Shown here one piece after another: positions 1-6,000 of a stretch of 7,631 nt of DNA; position 1 is the first letter of the stretch; every line of letters begins with the position of its first letter. The notes beneath the pieces are model-generated. The model saw only the letters and a program-made list of their open reading frames with translations. It did no database searches and was not told the DNA's origin. Origin of the DNA: Sva-07 sp964651825 (GTDB lineage: Bacteria; Actinomycetota; Acidimicrobiia; Acidimicrobiales; Ilumatobacteraceae); contig CAZYWK010000123.1 of assembly GCA_964651825.1 (NCBI GenBank), positions 1-7,631 on the forward strand. The letters are read 5' to 3'. The position numbers and the translations under genes were made by a program.

Positions 1-38
1 GACCCGTGCGTTTGGGGACGGGGCCGGAACGAACGGGG

Positions 39-941
39 TTACGGTTGGTCGTCGAGGAAGCGTTGGATCTCGGCGGCGAGTTCGTCGCCGGAACGCATCT
101 CGAGGCTGGGTCCGTCGTCGACGGTGCGAGGCGCGCCGGCTTGCTCGCCGTCGGCGGCGTCGTAGATCTCCTCCAGCTGACGCAGCATCGCCAGGTGGTC
201 GGGATTGTCGCCGACCGACTTGTCGATGCGCTGGCGTTGGATGGCGACGTCGCCGCGCAGATCGACGGCCGGCACCGTGATGCCGGTGGCTTCGGTGAGC
301 CCGTCGAGCAGGGCGACCGACGCGGCTGGGTACGACATCGCCGCGACGTAGTGCGGCACCTGCACCCAGATGCCGAGCGCCGGGATCTTGCGGACGTGGA
401 GGGCGTGCTCGAGCGCGGCCGCCATGCCCGCCGGCACATCGACCGAGCTGCGCGCGAACGTGACGTTGGCCAGCACCTCGGTGGAGGGCGACGAACACGA
501 CAGGCGAGGTGGGCGGGTGTGCGGAGCGGCGAACGGGTAGGCGCCGAAGCCGACCATCTGGCTGACGTCGAGCTCGACCGCGATGTCGCTCACCGCGGCG
601 GCGAAGCGGTGCCACGCCATGTCGGGCTCGGGGCCGGTGAGCAGCAGTACGTCGCGGCCGTCGACCGAACGGCCGGCGCGGATCTCGATCGTCGACCACA
701 CCAGATCGGTGTTCACGCCGTCGCGGAGCTCCATCGTTGGCCGGCGGGCTCGGTAGTCGATAAAGGTGTCGTCGTCGAAGCGAACCAGCGGAACGGTGTT
801 GCACTCGGTCGACACGACCGCGGCCGCTGTCGCCCCGGCACCCGCTGCATCGATCCAGCCGGTGAGCATCACGACGAGGACCGGCTCGTGGAGCATCGGC
901 TCGTCGACCAGCCACTCGTATGACCCGTCGGGGCTGATCAT
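39..941 (-). CDS. PAC2 family protein (proteasome assembly chaperone 2-like), 300 aa
   Basis: A cytoplasmic protein of the PAC2 family, named after a eukaryotic proteasome-assembly chaperone. Actinobacterial members such as Mycobacterium Rv2125 are of similar length, and their exact role is unsettled. Visible family signatures are GWIDAAGAG (residues 28-36), a TGPEPDxxW stretch (102-110), GFGAYPFAAPHTRP (131-144) and QVPHYV (194-199), followed by an acidic, probably flexible C-terminus (about 262-288). There is no signal peptide or membrane segment. The ATG at 941 overlaps the TGA of the upstream phosphotransferase in an ATGA, so translation is probably coupled and no separate promoter is needed. 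The reading frame continues upstream through the neighbouring genes, but that extension is antisense and lacks protein character. I am confident of the family. A link to the proteasome here is only inferred, because no proteasome gene is in view. Confidence 0.9.
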   Translation of the reverse strand: MISPDGSYEWLVDEPMLHEPVLVVMLTGWIDAAGAGATAAAVVSTECNTVPLVRFDDDTFIDYRARRPTMELRDGVNTDLVWSTIEIRAGRSVDGRDVLLLTGPEPDMAWHRFAAAVSDIAVELDVSQMVGFGAYPFAAPHTRPPRLSCSSPSTEVLANVTFARSSVDVPAGMAAALEHALHVRKIPALGIWVQVPHYVAAMSYPAASVALLDGLTEATGITVPAVDLRGDVAIQRQRIDKSVGDNPDHLAMLRQLEEIYDAADGEQAGAPRTVDDGPSLEMRSGDELAAEIQRFLDDQP

Positions 942-1993
942 CCGAGCCGCTCCAGGGTGCGTTCGGCCTGGTCGGCGGCAGCTTCGACCTGCAGCTTGAA
1001 CGGCGTCAGCTCGTCGGCGTTGCGAGCGCCGAGGGCACCGCCGAGGTAGCGCGAGTACACGCCTTCGAGGATGCAGGCGAGCTTCCAGTGGGCGAATGCC
1101 ACGTAGTAGTCGAGGTGCGAGATGTCGCGGCCCGACACCTCGGCGTAGCGTTCGGCCAGCCGGCGGCGGTCCCAGAAGCCGGGTGCGGTGGTGGCGTTGC
1201 CGGTCCAGGCCGAGTCGGAATCGCCGGGTCCGGTCCAGTACACCTGCAGCAGGCCGACGTCGGCCAGCGGGTCGCCGAGCGTGCAGATCTCCCAGTCGAG
1301 CACGGCCACGACGTCGCCGGAACTGCTGACCATGCAGTTGTCGAGCCGGTAGTCGCCGTGGACGATGGTGGCCGACAGTTGCGCCGGGACCCGAGCCAGC
1401 AGTGCGTCGTGGACGCGGTCGACGGTGTCGAGCTCGCGCGTCTTGCCCTGGTTCCACTGGCTGTACCAGCGCTTCAACTGCCGCTCGATGTAGCCCTCGT
1501 GACGGCCGAGGTCGTCGAGGCCGGCGTCGACGAGATCGACGGCGTGGATCGCCGCCATCGTGTCGACGAGTGAACGGCTGGCGTTCGCCCGGGCGGATTC
1601 GTCGAGTGTGGCCTCGGCTGTCGCCCGATCCCGCAGCACGTGACCGTCGACGAAGCGCATCACGTAGAACGGAGCGTCGTTGATCGAGACGTCGTCGCAG
1701 TAGCCCTCGACCGGGGGCACGGGCACCGCGGAGTGCTGCAACCCGGCGAGGATCCGGTGCTCGCGCCCCATGTCGTGCGCACTGGCCAACACGTGGCCGA
1801 GCGGCGGGCGGCGGAGGACGAACTGCGTGCCGTCGGCACCGGTGACCCGATAGGTGAGATTCGAGTGGCCGCCCGCGATCACGTCGAACGTGAAGGGCGC
1901 GGTGGCACCGGCGACGTTGGCGGTCAGCCAGGCGCTGACGCGTTCGACGTGGATTCCGGGAACGTCGGTCGGGTTCGGGGCGGCTGCGCTCAT
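938..1993 (-). CDS. Phosphotransferase family protein (APH/choline-kinase fold, FadE36/ACAD10-like), 351 aa
   Basis: A kinase-like protein of the aminoglycoside phosphotransferase superfamily (COG3173). It is the subgroup that resembles the N-terminal half of ACAD10/ACAD11 and mycobacterial FadE36, not the antibiotic-resistance enzymes. Visible features are a glycine-rich nucleotide loop (GGHSNLTYRV, 41-50), VLRRPP (59-64) where the ATP-binding lysine strand normally lies, a conserved REH (77-79), the Brenner catalytic motif HGDYRLDN (212-219) and the metal-binding DWE (233-235) followed by GDPLADVG. Length is normal for a stand-alone member. The ATG at 1993 was chosen because homology-like sequence starts just after it and a TACCCT box lies 9 nt upstream; the frame is open further but runs antisense to the thioredoxin gene. 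It is the first gene of a two-gene operon with PAC2. The substrate is unknown; a role in acyl-CoA or hydroxyacyl metabolism is inferred from relatives. Confidence 0.9.
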   Translation of the reverse strand: MSAAAPNPTDVPGIHVERVSAWLTANVAGATAPFTFDVIAGGHSNLTYRVTGADGTQFVLRRPPLGHVLASAHDMGREHRILAGLQHSAVPVPPVEGYCDDVSINDAPFYVMRFVDGHVLRDRATAEATLDESARANASRSLVDTMAAIHAVDLVDAGLDDLGRHEGYIERQLKRWYSQWNQGKTRELDTVDRVHDALLARVPAQLSATIVHGDYRLDNCMVSSSGDVVAVLDWEICTLGDPLADVGLLQVYWTGPGDSDSAWTGNATTAPGFWDRRRLAERYAEVSGRDISHLDYYVAFAHWKLACILEGVYSRYLGGALGARNADELTPFKLQVEAAADQAERTLERLG

Positions 1994-2002
1994 GCACGTC
2001 CG

Positions 2003-2008
2003 AGGGTA
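2003..2008 (-). promoter_or_regulatory. Putative -10 box TACCCT for the phosphotransferase-PAC2 operon
   Basis: On the minus strand TACCCT fits the actinobacterial TANNNT -10 consensus and sits 9 nt before the ATG at 1993. No Shine-Dalgarno is present. This arrangement fits a leaderless or very short-leader transcript. No convincing -35 is visible. The box rests on pattern only. Confidence 0.4.
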
Positions 2009-2023
2009 GCGATCGACCGCAGA

Positions 2024-2029
2024 TAGCGT
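2024..2029 (+). promoter_or_regulatory. Putative -10 box TAGCGT for the thioredoxin-TPR gene
   Basis: TAGCGT fits TANNNT and ends 7 nt before the ATG at 2037, the spacing expected if transcription starts on that ATG. There is no Shine-Dalgarno before any of the three possible starts (GTG 2028, ATG 2031, ATG 2037). The box overlaps the first two of these, which favours 2037. No -35 is recognisable. It lies in the short divergent region shared with the phosphotransferase promoter. Confidence 0.4.
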
Positions 2030-2036
2030 GATGTCC

Positions 2037-2744
2037 ATGGTCGCCATCGATGTCACCGACGCAACGTTCCAGACCGATGTCCTCGACAAGTCGAAGGAGG
2101 TTCCGGTCGTCGTCGACCTGTGGGCACCCTGGTGCGGACCGTGCCGAACGCTCGGTCCGATCATCGAGAAGGTCGTCGACGAGACCGGCGGCAAGGTCGT
2201 GCTCGCCAAGGTGAACGTCGACGAGAACCCGGGCCTGCACCAGGCGTTCAAGGTCCAGTCGATCCCCGCGGTGTACGCGGTGAAGGATGGCGCTGTCGTC
2301 GACGGGTTCATGGGTTCGTACCCCGAACACGTCGTCAAGGAGTTCGTCAACGCGTTGCTGCCGAGCGAGGAGGAGGTCGCCGTCGCCGAACTGCTGGCCG
2401 CTGGCGACGAGGCCAGCCTCCGGCTCGCCCTGTCGATGGAGCCGGCGAATGAGGACGTGATCGTGGCGCTCGGCGATGTCCTGGTCGACGAGGGCCAGTC
2501 GGAGGAAGCGTTGGCGCTGCTCGCCCGCATTCCCGAATCCGACCGCACACGCCAGGTCGCGGCCCGCGCCCGCGTCGGCACCACGCCCGACGACGACTAC
2601 GACGAGCAACTCACCGCGCTGCTCGGTCAGGTGAAGGCCGACGACGAGGCGCGCCAGAAGTTCGTCGACCTCCTCGAGCTGATGGGCCCGACCGACCCCC
2701 GCACGGCCGACTACCGCCGCCAGCTCACCGCCCGGCTGTACTGA
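2037..2744 (+). CDS. Thioredoxin domain-TPR protein (CnoX/YbbN-like), 235 aa
   Basis: An N-terminal thioredoxin domain (about residues 1-108) is joined to a helical C-terminal half with TPR-like repeats (about 110-235), the layout of the YbbN/CnoX co-chaperone family and of mycobacterial Rv1324. The redox site WCGPC is at residues 32-36, and the usual cis-proline follows in QSIP (74-77). Escherichia coli YbbN lacks a full CXXC, so a redox-active role is more likely here. It has no signal peptide and should be cytosolic, protecting or reducing client proteins. The ATG at 2037 is preferred because a TAGCGT box ends 7 nt before it; ATG 2031 and GTG 2028 would add two or three residues. It is transcribed away from the phosphotransferase operon and converges on the PaaX-type regulator with 25 bp between stops. 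The family is certain; the client proteins are unknown. Confidence 0.92.
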   Translation: MVAIDVTDATFQTDVLDKSKEVPVVVDLWAPWCGPCRTLGPIIEKVVDETGGKVVLAKVNVDENPGLHQAFKVQSIPAVYAVKDGAVVDGFMGSYPEHVVKEFVNALLPSEEEVAVAELLAAGDEASLRLALSMEPANEDVIVALGDVLVDEGQSEEALALLARIPESDRTRQVAARARVGTTPDDDYDEQLTALLGQVKADDEARQKFVDLLELMGPTDPRTADYRRQLTARLY

Positions 2745-2750
2745 CCGGCT

Positions 2751-2768
2751 CGGCCGCACCGCGGGCCG
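2751..2768. terminator. Weak inverted repeat between convergent genes, possible bidirectional terminator
   Basis: CGGCC (2751-2755) pairs with GGCCG (2764-2768), with a further GC/GC pair inside, one bulged G and an ACC loop. It lies in the 25-bp gap between the stop codons of the thioredoxin-TPR gene and the PaaX-type regulator. No T-tract follows on either strand, so intrinsic termination is uncertain, and in DNA this GC-rich such a hairpin can occur by chance. Confidence 0.25.
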
Positions 2769-2769
2769 A

Positions 2770-3531
2770 TCAACTGGCGAGGAACGACTGGAGTTCGCGG
2801 CGGAACGACCGCTCGACGTCGTCGTAACGCTCGCGCAGCCGGTCACCGGCGTTCGTCGGGTGCAGCTCGGCGGGCAGTTGAGGTTCGGTGCGGAGCTGAC
2901 GCAAGGCCATCGCCAACGCCTCGAACGCGTCGGGAATCGCACGGGCGCCTGACCCGTCGAGTTCGGCGCCGGCATGATCGAGCTCGTGCCGGCGGGCGTC
3001 ACTGGCTCGATCGATCTCGTCGATCGCCCACAGCTGGCCCACGAGGAGCACTGGGTCGATCCCGGTGAGCGGCCCGGTCGTGACGAAGCAGCCGGGCAGC
3101 TCCGGTGGCACCGCGAGGTTGGCCGGACGCATCCAGATGTCGGGTCGCAGCTCGCCGAGCTTCGAGCCCAGGGCGCGAGCGCGGAACTCGCGTCGCTCGG
3201 CCACCGTTCGGCGTTCCGAGACGACGACGGCCACGTGCCACGATCCGTCCCACGCAGCGGTGGTGCGCCGCCGGCCGATGTCTTGTTCGGTCTGGCGGGT
3301 GAGCAGCCGGCCGCTCAGACGGTACGCGCCGCCGTCGGCTGAGAGCTCCCCGCGCTCGACCATGCGCGACAGGGCGGTACGCACGGTGCCCGGGGCGATC
3401 TCGAACAGGCCGCAGAACCTCACGAGCGCGGCGACCGGCAGTTCGGGTGGATGAGAACCGAGCAGCAACGACAGGACGATCGAGCGGGGCGTCAGCGCCG
3501 ATCTCGGATCATTACGAGAGTTGCTCGACAT
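2770..3531 (-). CDS. PaaX family transcriptional regulator, 253 aa
   Basis: A DNA-binding repressor of the PaaX family, whose prototype responds to phenylacetyl-CoA. The winged-helix N-terminus (about 14-75) has its recognition region around TVRTALSRMVERGEL (49-63). The middle domain shows WDGSWHVAVV (94-103), an R/L-rich helix and DIWMRPANL (131-139). The C-terminal domain ends with LPAELHPTNAGDRLRERY (219-236), matching the PaaX C-terminal pattern. Length is close to the usual family size. The ATG at 3531 is preferred: TACACT lies 8 nt upstream and the N-terminus then fits the family. ATG 3549 would add six residues, and the still longer frame to 3657 runs antisense into the desaturase. No phenylacetate genes are nearby, so the divergent desaturase is the likely target, and an acyl-CoA effector is possible. 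Family confident; target and ligand inferred. Confidence 0.88.
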   Translation of the reverse strand: MSSNSRNDPRSALTPRSIVLSLLLGSHPPELPVAALVRFCGLFEIAPGTVRTALSRMVERGELSADGGAYRLSGRLLTRQTEQDIGRRRTTAAWDGSWHVAVVVSERRTVAERREFRARALGSKLGELRPDIWMRPANLAVPPELPGCFVTTGPLTGIDPVLLVGQLWAIDEIDRASDARRHELDHAGAELDGSGARAIPDAFEALAMALRQLRTEPQLPAELHPTNAGDRLRERYDDVERSFRRELQSFLAS

Positions 3532-3549
3532 GATCGAAAAGTGTAACAT
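3521..3549 (+). promoter_or_regulatory. Putative desaturase promoter: TTGCTC, 17-bp spacer, TAACAT
   Basis: A -35-like TTGCTC (3521-3526) is followed after exactly 17 bp by TAACAT (3544-3549), which fits TANNNT. The desaturase ATG comes 6 nt later, so the message may be leaderless. The -35 lies inside the first codons of the divergent PaaX-type gene. The short AT-rich patch around TGTAACATA stands out from the GC-rich surroundings. A regulator bound here could block both promoters. Confidence 0.45.
3540..3545 (-). promoter_or_regulatory. Putative -10 box TACACT for the PaaX-type regulator
   Basis: TACACT on the minus strand fits TANNNT and ends 8 nt before the ATG at 3531. No Shine-Dalgarno is visible, so the transcript may be leaderless. 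An alternative TATGTT (3550-3545) overlaps it. Two of its bases are shared with the opposite-strand -10 box of the desaturase. Confidence 0.4.
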
Positions 3550-3555
3550 ATCGGC

Positions 3556-4584
3556 ATGGACCATGCCGGGAGGACCACTGGGATCACGACTGGGATGACC
3601 ACGGTGAAAGCGCACGAGCGCCCGCCGGTTGACGAGCCCTTCGTGCTGCCGGACCACACGATGGCGCCGGCGCTCGACCTGCTGCCCGACGTGCTGCCCA
3701 CCGACCGCCTCAACGTGCGCGGCATGGCGACACCGGTGTGGCGCGACGAGTTGCGCCGCATCCCGAACGTCCGCAATGCGTTCACGGTGGTGGGCGCCCT
3801 GCTCCAGTCGTTCGGCGTGGTGATCGCCGCGGCGTGGATCAACACCTGGTGGTCGTACCTACTGGCCTTCGTGCTGATGACCCGCGGGCACGTCTGCTTG
3901 AACATCCTCGCCCACGAATCGGCCCACCGCCTGCTGTTCACGAACCGCTGGTTCAACGACAACGTCGGTCGGTGGTTGCTTGCATATCCGACGTACCAGG
4001 CGATGCTCGCCTACCGCCGAGTCCACTTCGCCCACCACCGCGACGAGATGGGCCCGAACGAGCCCGACATCGGGTTGTACGCCGGCTACCCGATCCCGAA
4101 GGACTCATGGCGGCGCAAGCTCAAGCGCGACGCCATCGGCAACAGCGCGTCGAAGAACTTCCGGTCCTTGTTCCGTGCGGTGCGCGCCCGCCAGGCCGAG
4201 GCGTGGGACATCCTCGCCGTGCAGGCGGTGATGCTCGGTGCGTCGATCCTGTTCATGCGGCCGCTCGCCTACGTCGTGTGGATCCTGTCGTGGTCGACGT
4301 TGTGGAAGGTGTCGAACCGGCTCCGCTCCATCGCCGAACACGGCGGCATGGTGCGTTCGAAGGACCGCCGGCTGACGACGCATGTGATCCGCCAGAGCAG
4401 ACTTGCCCGGTTCTGGATGGTGCCCTACAACACCGGATGGCACCTCGCGCACCACGTCGACATGGGTGTGCCGTGGCGGAACCTGCCACGGCTCCACGAT
4501 GAGTTGGTGCGGTCGGGCTGGGTGACCGAGGAGATCACGTATCCGAGCTACCGGGCGTTCTGGCGGGCTGCCACGGTAGGTTGA
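3556..4584 (+). CDS. Membrane fatty acid desaturase family protein, 342 aa
   Basis: An integral membrane di-iron desaturase, which would place a double bond (or possibly a hydroxyl) in an acyl chain at the membrane, using oxygen and electrons from a ferredoxin- or cytochrome-type donor. The three histidine clusters are present: HESAH (120-124), HFAHH (157-161) and HLAHH (296-300); the extra histidine in EHGG (261-264) is also a common ligand. Hydrophobic segments lie at about 75-95, 98-116, 220-234 and 237-250. Length and box spacing are normal, so it looks intact. The ATG at 3556 follows a TAACAT box by 6 nt; ATG 3595 (residue 14) is an alternative that would remove a repetitive TTGI/TTGM N-terminus. 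It is divergent from a PaaX-type regulator, its likely controller. Regioselectivity and substrate (fatty acyl chain or a carotenoid-like lipid) cannot be read from the sequence. Confidence 0.9.
   Translation: MDHAGRTTGITTGMTTVKAHERPPVDEPFVLPDHTMAPALDLLPDVLPTDRLNVRGMATPVWRDELRRIPNVRNAFTVVGALLQSFGVVIAAAWINTWWSYLLAFVLMTRGHVCLNILAHESAHRLLFTNRWFNDNVGRWLLAYPTYQAMLAYRRVHFAHHRDEMGPNEPDIGLYAGYPIPKDSWRRKLKRDAIGNSASKNFRSLFRAVRARQAEAWDILAVQAVMLGASILFMRPLAYVVWILSWSTLWKVSNRLRSIAEHGGMVRSKDRRLTTHVIRQSRLARFWMVPYNTGWHLAHHVDMGVPWRNLPRLHDELVRSGWVTEEITYPSYRAFWRAATVG
3577..3600 (+). repeat. Tandem 12-bp direct repeat at the 5' end of the desaturase gene
   Basis: ACTGGGATCACG (3577-3588) is followed directly by ACTGGGATGACC (3589-3600), 10 of 12 bases identical. 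In frame it encodes TTGI-TTGM-like residues. It may be a small duplication in a dispensable N-terminus, or paired sites for a regulator just downstream of the desaturase promoter. Confidence 0.6.
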
Positions 4585-4613
4585 CCATCGCCGGCTCCCC
4601 CTGACGACAACAG

Positions 4614-4630
4614 GCGCGCTCACAGCGCGC
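4614..4630 (+). other. GC-rich hairpin in the desaturase-comEA intergenic region
   Basis: GCGCGCT (4614-4620) and AGCGCGC (4624-4630) form a perfect 7-bp stem with a CAC loop. It ends 4 nt before the comEA Shine-Dalgarno. There is no T-tract, so it is either a weak terminator for the desaturase or a structure in the comEA leader that could affect ribosome access. Confidence 0.45.
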
Positions 4631-4634
4631 GGTC

Positions 4635-4640
4635 AGGAGG
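4635..4640 (+). promoter_or_regulatory. Strong Shine-Dalgarno AGGAGG for comEA
   Basis: A perfect AGGAGG lies 5 nt before the ATG at 4646 and fixes the comEA start. It is the only full Shine-Dalgarno seen before a gene in this window; most other starts look leaderless or translationally coupled. Confidence 0.85.
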
Positions 4641-4645
4641 TCGAG

Positions 4646-5482
4646 ATGGAGCCCCGAAACGACGGCGATACACCCGGCGACCCGGTTCGCCGCCCATGGC
4701 CGATCGGATCGCGACGCGAACGCGTCGAGGAATGGGTGAGCTGGTTCGGCGCCGGCCGGCTTGTTGGCGCTGCCCTCGCGATGGCGATCGTGTGCGCCGG
4801 CGCCTTCTGGCTGGTGCGGACGCCACCGCCTCCGACCGAGGCTTTGCTCCCGCAGGCCACGACCTCCACGATCGCCGCNNNNNNNNNNNNNNNNNNNNNN
4901 NNNNNNNNNNNNNNNNNNNNNNNNNNNNNNNNNNNNNNNNNNNNNNNNNNNNNNNNNNNNNNNNNNNNNNNNNNNNNNGATGCGACCGGAGCGTCGACGG
5001 CTGTCGGAATGCCTGCGGATGCCGCCCCTGGTCCCACGCTGCTCCAAACGATGGTGGTGCACGTCGCTGGTGCTGTCGGTGCGCCGGGCGTGTATCGGCT
5101 CGGTTCCGGGGCCCGGGTCGACGATGCGATCCGGCTCGCCGGTGGGCCGACCGCGGAGGCCGACGCCGATGCCGTCAACTTGGCGGCCCCGCTCGTCGAC
5201 GGGAGCCGGATCTACATTCCGGTGCTCGGCGAGGAGATCCTCCCTGAGCTCGCGGTGCAACCCGTCGGCCCGACCCCGATCCCGGCGCCGACGATCGTCG
5301 ACGTGAACGCCGCGACCGCGTCGGAACTGGAGGAGCTTCCAGGGGTGGGCCCTGCCACCGCAGCGGCGATCGTGACCGAGCGCGACCGCAACGGACCGTT
5401 TCAGGGTGTCGACGATCTCGATCGTGTCCCGGGCATCGGGCCGGCCAAGCTCGAGGCGCTCCGCGACCTGGTCACGACGTGA
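4646..5482 (+). CDS. comEA: ComEA, competence DNA-binding receptor (SLBB + helix-hairpin-helix); internal assembly gap
   Basis: A membrane-anchored DNA receptor that binds incoming double-stranded DNA outside the cell and passes it to ComEC during natural transformation. The N-terminus is cytoplasmic and charged, followed by one membrane segment (about residues 37-57) and a P/T/A-rich linker that runs into the N gap after residue 77. Beyond the gap comes an SLBB-type domain (VVHVAGAVGAPGVYRLG through IYIP, about 137-192 as numbered here), a proline-rich spacer (208-216), and a C-terminal helix-hairpin-helix pair with LPGVGPATAAAI (231-242) and VPGIGPAKLEAL (261-272). Both sides are in the same frame, but 100 N is a conventional filler, so the true length and frame across it are unknown. 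The ATG is supported by AGGAGG. The gene is probably functional and interrupted only in the assembly. The layout matches mycobacterial Rv2415c. Confidence 0.9.
   Translation: MEPRNDGDTPGDPVRRPWPIGSRRERVEEWVSWFGAGRLVGAALAMAIVCAGAFWLVRTPPPPTEALLPQATTSTIAXXXXXXXXXXXXXXXXXXXXXXXXXXXXXXXXXXDATGASTAVGMPADAAPGPTLLQTMVVHVAGAVGAPGVYRLGSGARVDDAIRLAGGPTAEADADAVNLAAPLVDGSRIYIPVLGEEILPELAVQPVGPTPIPAPTIVDVNAATASELEELPGVGPATAAAIVTERDRNGPFQGVDDLDRVPGIGPAKLEALRDLVTT
4879..4978. other. Assembly gap, 100 N, inside comEA
   Basis: Exactly 100 undetermined bases, the standard placeholder for a scaffold join of unknown size. It falls in the linker between the comEA membrane anchor and the SLBB domain, where low-complexity P/T/A-rich sequence is expected and may have broken the assembly. 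Confidence 0.98.
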
Positions 5483-5502
5483 CTCGGGATCGCTTCGGGC
5501 GG

Positions 5503-6000
5503 TCAGTACAACGATTCGCCGACGACCATCGCGGCTGCGATGAGCGCCGCCACGCAGCCGATCCAGATCCCGGCGCAGAGCCAGGCGTACTGGCGCCAGT
5601 AGTCCGACCACGTGGCCATCGGATTGCGGGTGGCGCGCCGCGCCGCGAGCACACCCACGAGCAGCCAGATCACAGCGGAGCCGGCGATGGCCAGCGGGTA
5701 GAGCGATTTGTCGCCGAACGGCGCTCCGACCGCCAGCAGGCCGGGGGCCGCGAAGACCCCGCCGAACAGGCCGATCGCACCGCTGAGCGGTCCGTCGAAG
5801 AGCCGCAGTGATGCGAGCGCGATCGCCCCGACGATCACCGGCACGAGCAGGGCGGCGAAGGTGCCGAGGAACCGGATCCGGCTGCGATACCAGCGTGGCC
5901 CTTCGATGAGCGGCGCCGAGGTCACGACAGTGCCGTCGAACGACGGGGACGCGGGCGGGCGCGTCGAGCGCGGTGGCAGCGATGGGGCGTACGAATCCAC
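5503..6000 (-). CDS. Uncharacterised four-helix membrane protein between comEA and comEC, 165 aa
   Basis: I do not recognise a named family. The protein has a proline/serine-rich hydrophilic N-terminus (1-36) and a basic WYRSRIR stretch, then four hydrophobic segments at about 44-65, 74-93, 100-119 and 139-160. A polar loop with RRATRNP and WSDYWRQY (121-138) separates the last two, and the tail is only five residues. It is an inner-membrane protein with no visible catalytic motif. The GTG at 6000 is chosen because TACGCT lies 9 nt upstream and third positions stay G/C-rich up to there; GTG 5925 is a shorter alternative that would remove most of the tail. It converges on comEA with 20 bp between stops and is divergent from comEC, whose own start probably overlaps it. 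The position suggests, but does not prove, a link to DNA uptake. Confidence 0.75.
   Translation of the reverse strand: MDSYAPSLPPRSTRPPASPSFDGTVVTSAPLIEGPRWYRSRIRFLGTFAALLVPVIVGAIALASLRLFDGPLSGAIGLFGGVFAAPGLLAVGAPFGDKSLYPLAIAGSAVIWLLVGVLAARRATRNPMATWSDYWRQYAWLCAGIWIGCVAALIAAAMVVGESLY

Noticed and set aside
6..923. Plus-strand frame opposite PAC2
   Set aside because: It mirrors the PAC2 gene, is rich in R, H and D, and shows no family motif.
1994..2584. N-terminal extension of the phosphotransferase frame
   Set aside because: The added part is antisense to the conserved thioredoxin domain and is S/T-rich without homology. ATG 1993 gives a normal family start.
942..3002. Very long minus-strand open frame continuing upstream of PAC2
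   Set aside because: It is antisense or out of frame to the phosphotransferase, thioredoxin and PaaX-type genes. It is R/P/G-rich with no domain character, a typical result of few stop codons in GC-rich DNA. Only the PAC2 part is real.
4581..4609. TTGACC as a -35 box for comEA
   Set aside because: TTGACC (4581-4586) matches well but overlaps the desaturase stop, and no TANNNT lies 16-18 bp downstream, so no promoter is called.
5483..5502. Terminator between comEA and the convergent membrane gene
   Set aside because: I could not find a stable inverted repeat or T-tract in the 20 bp between the two stop codons.
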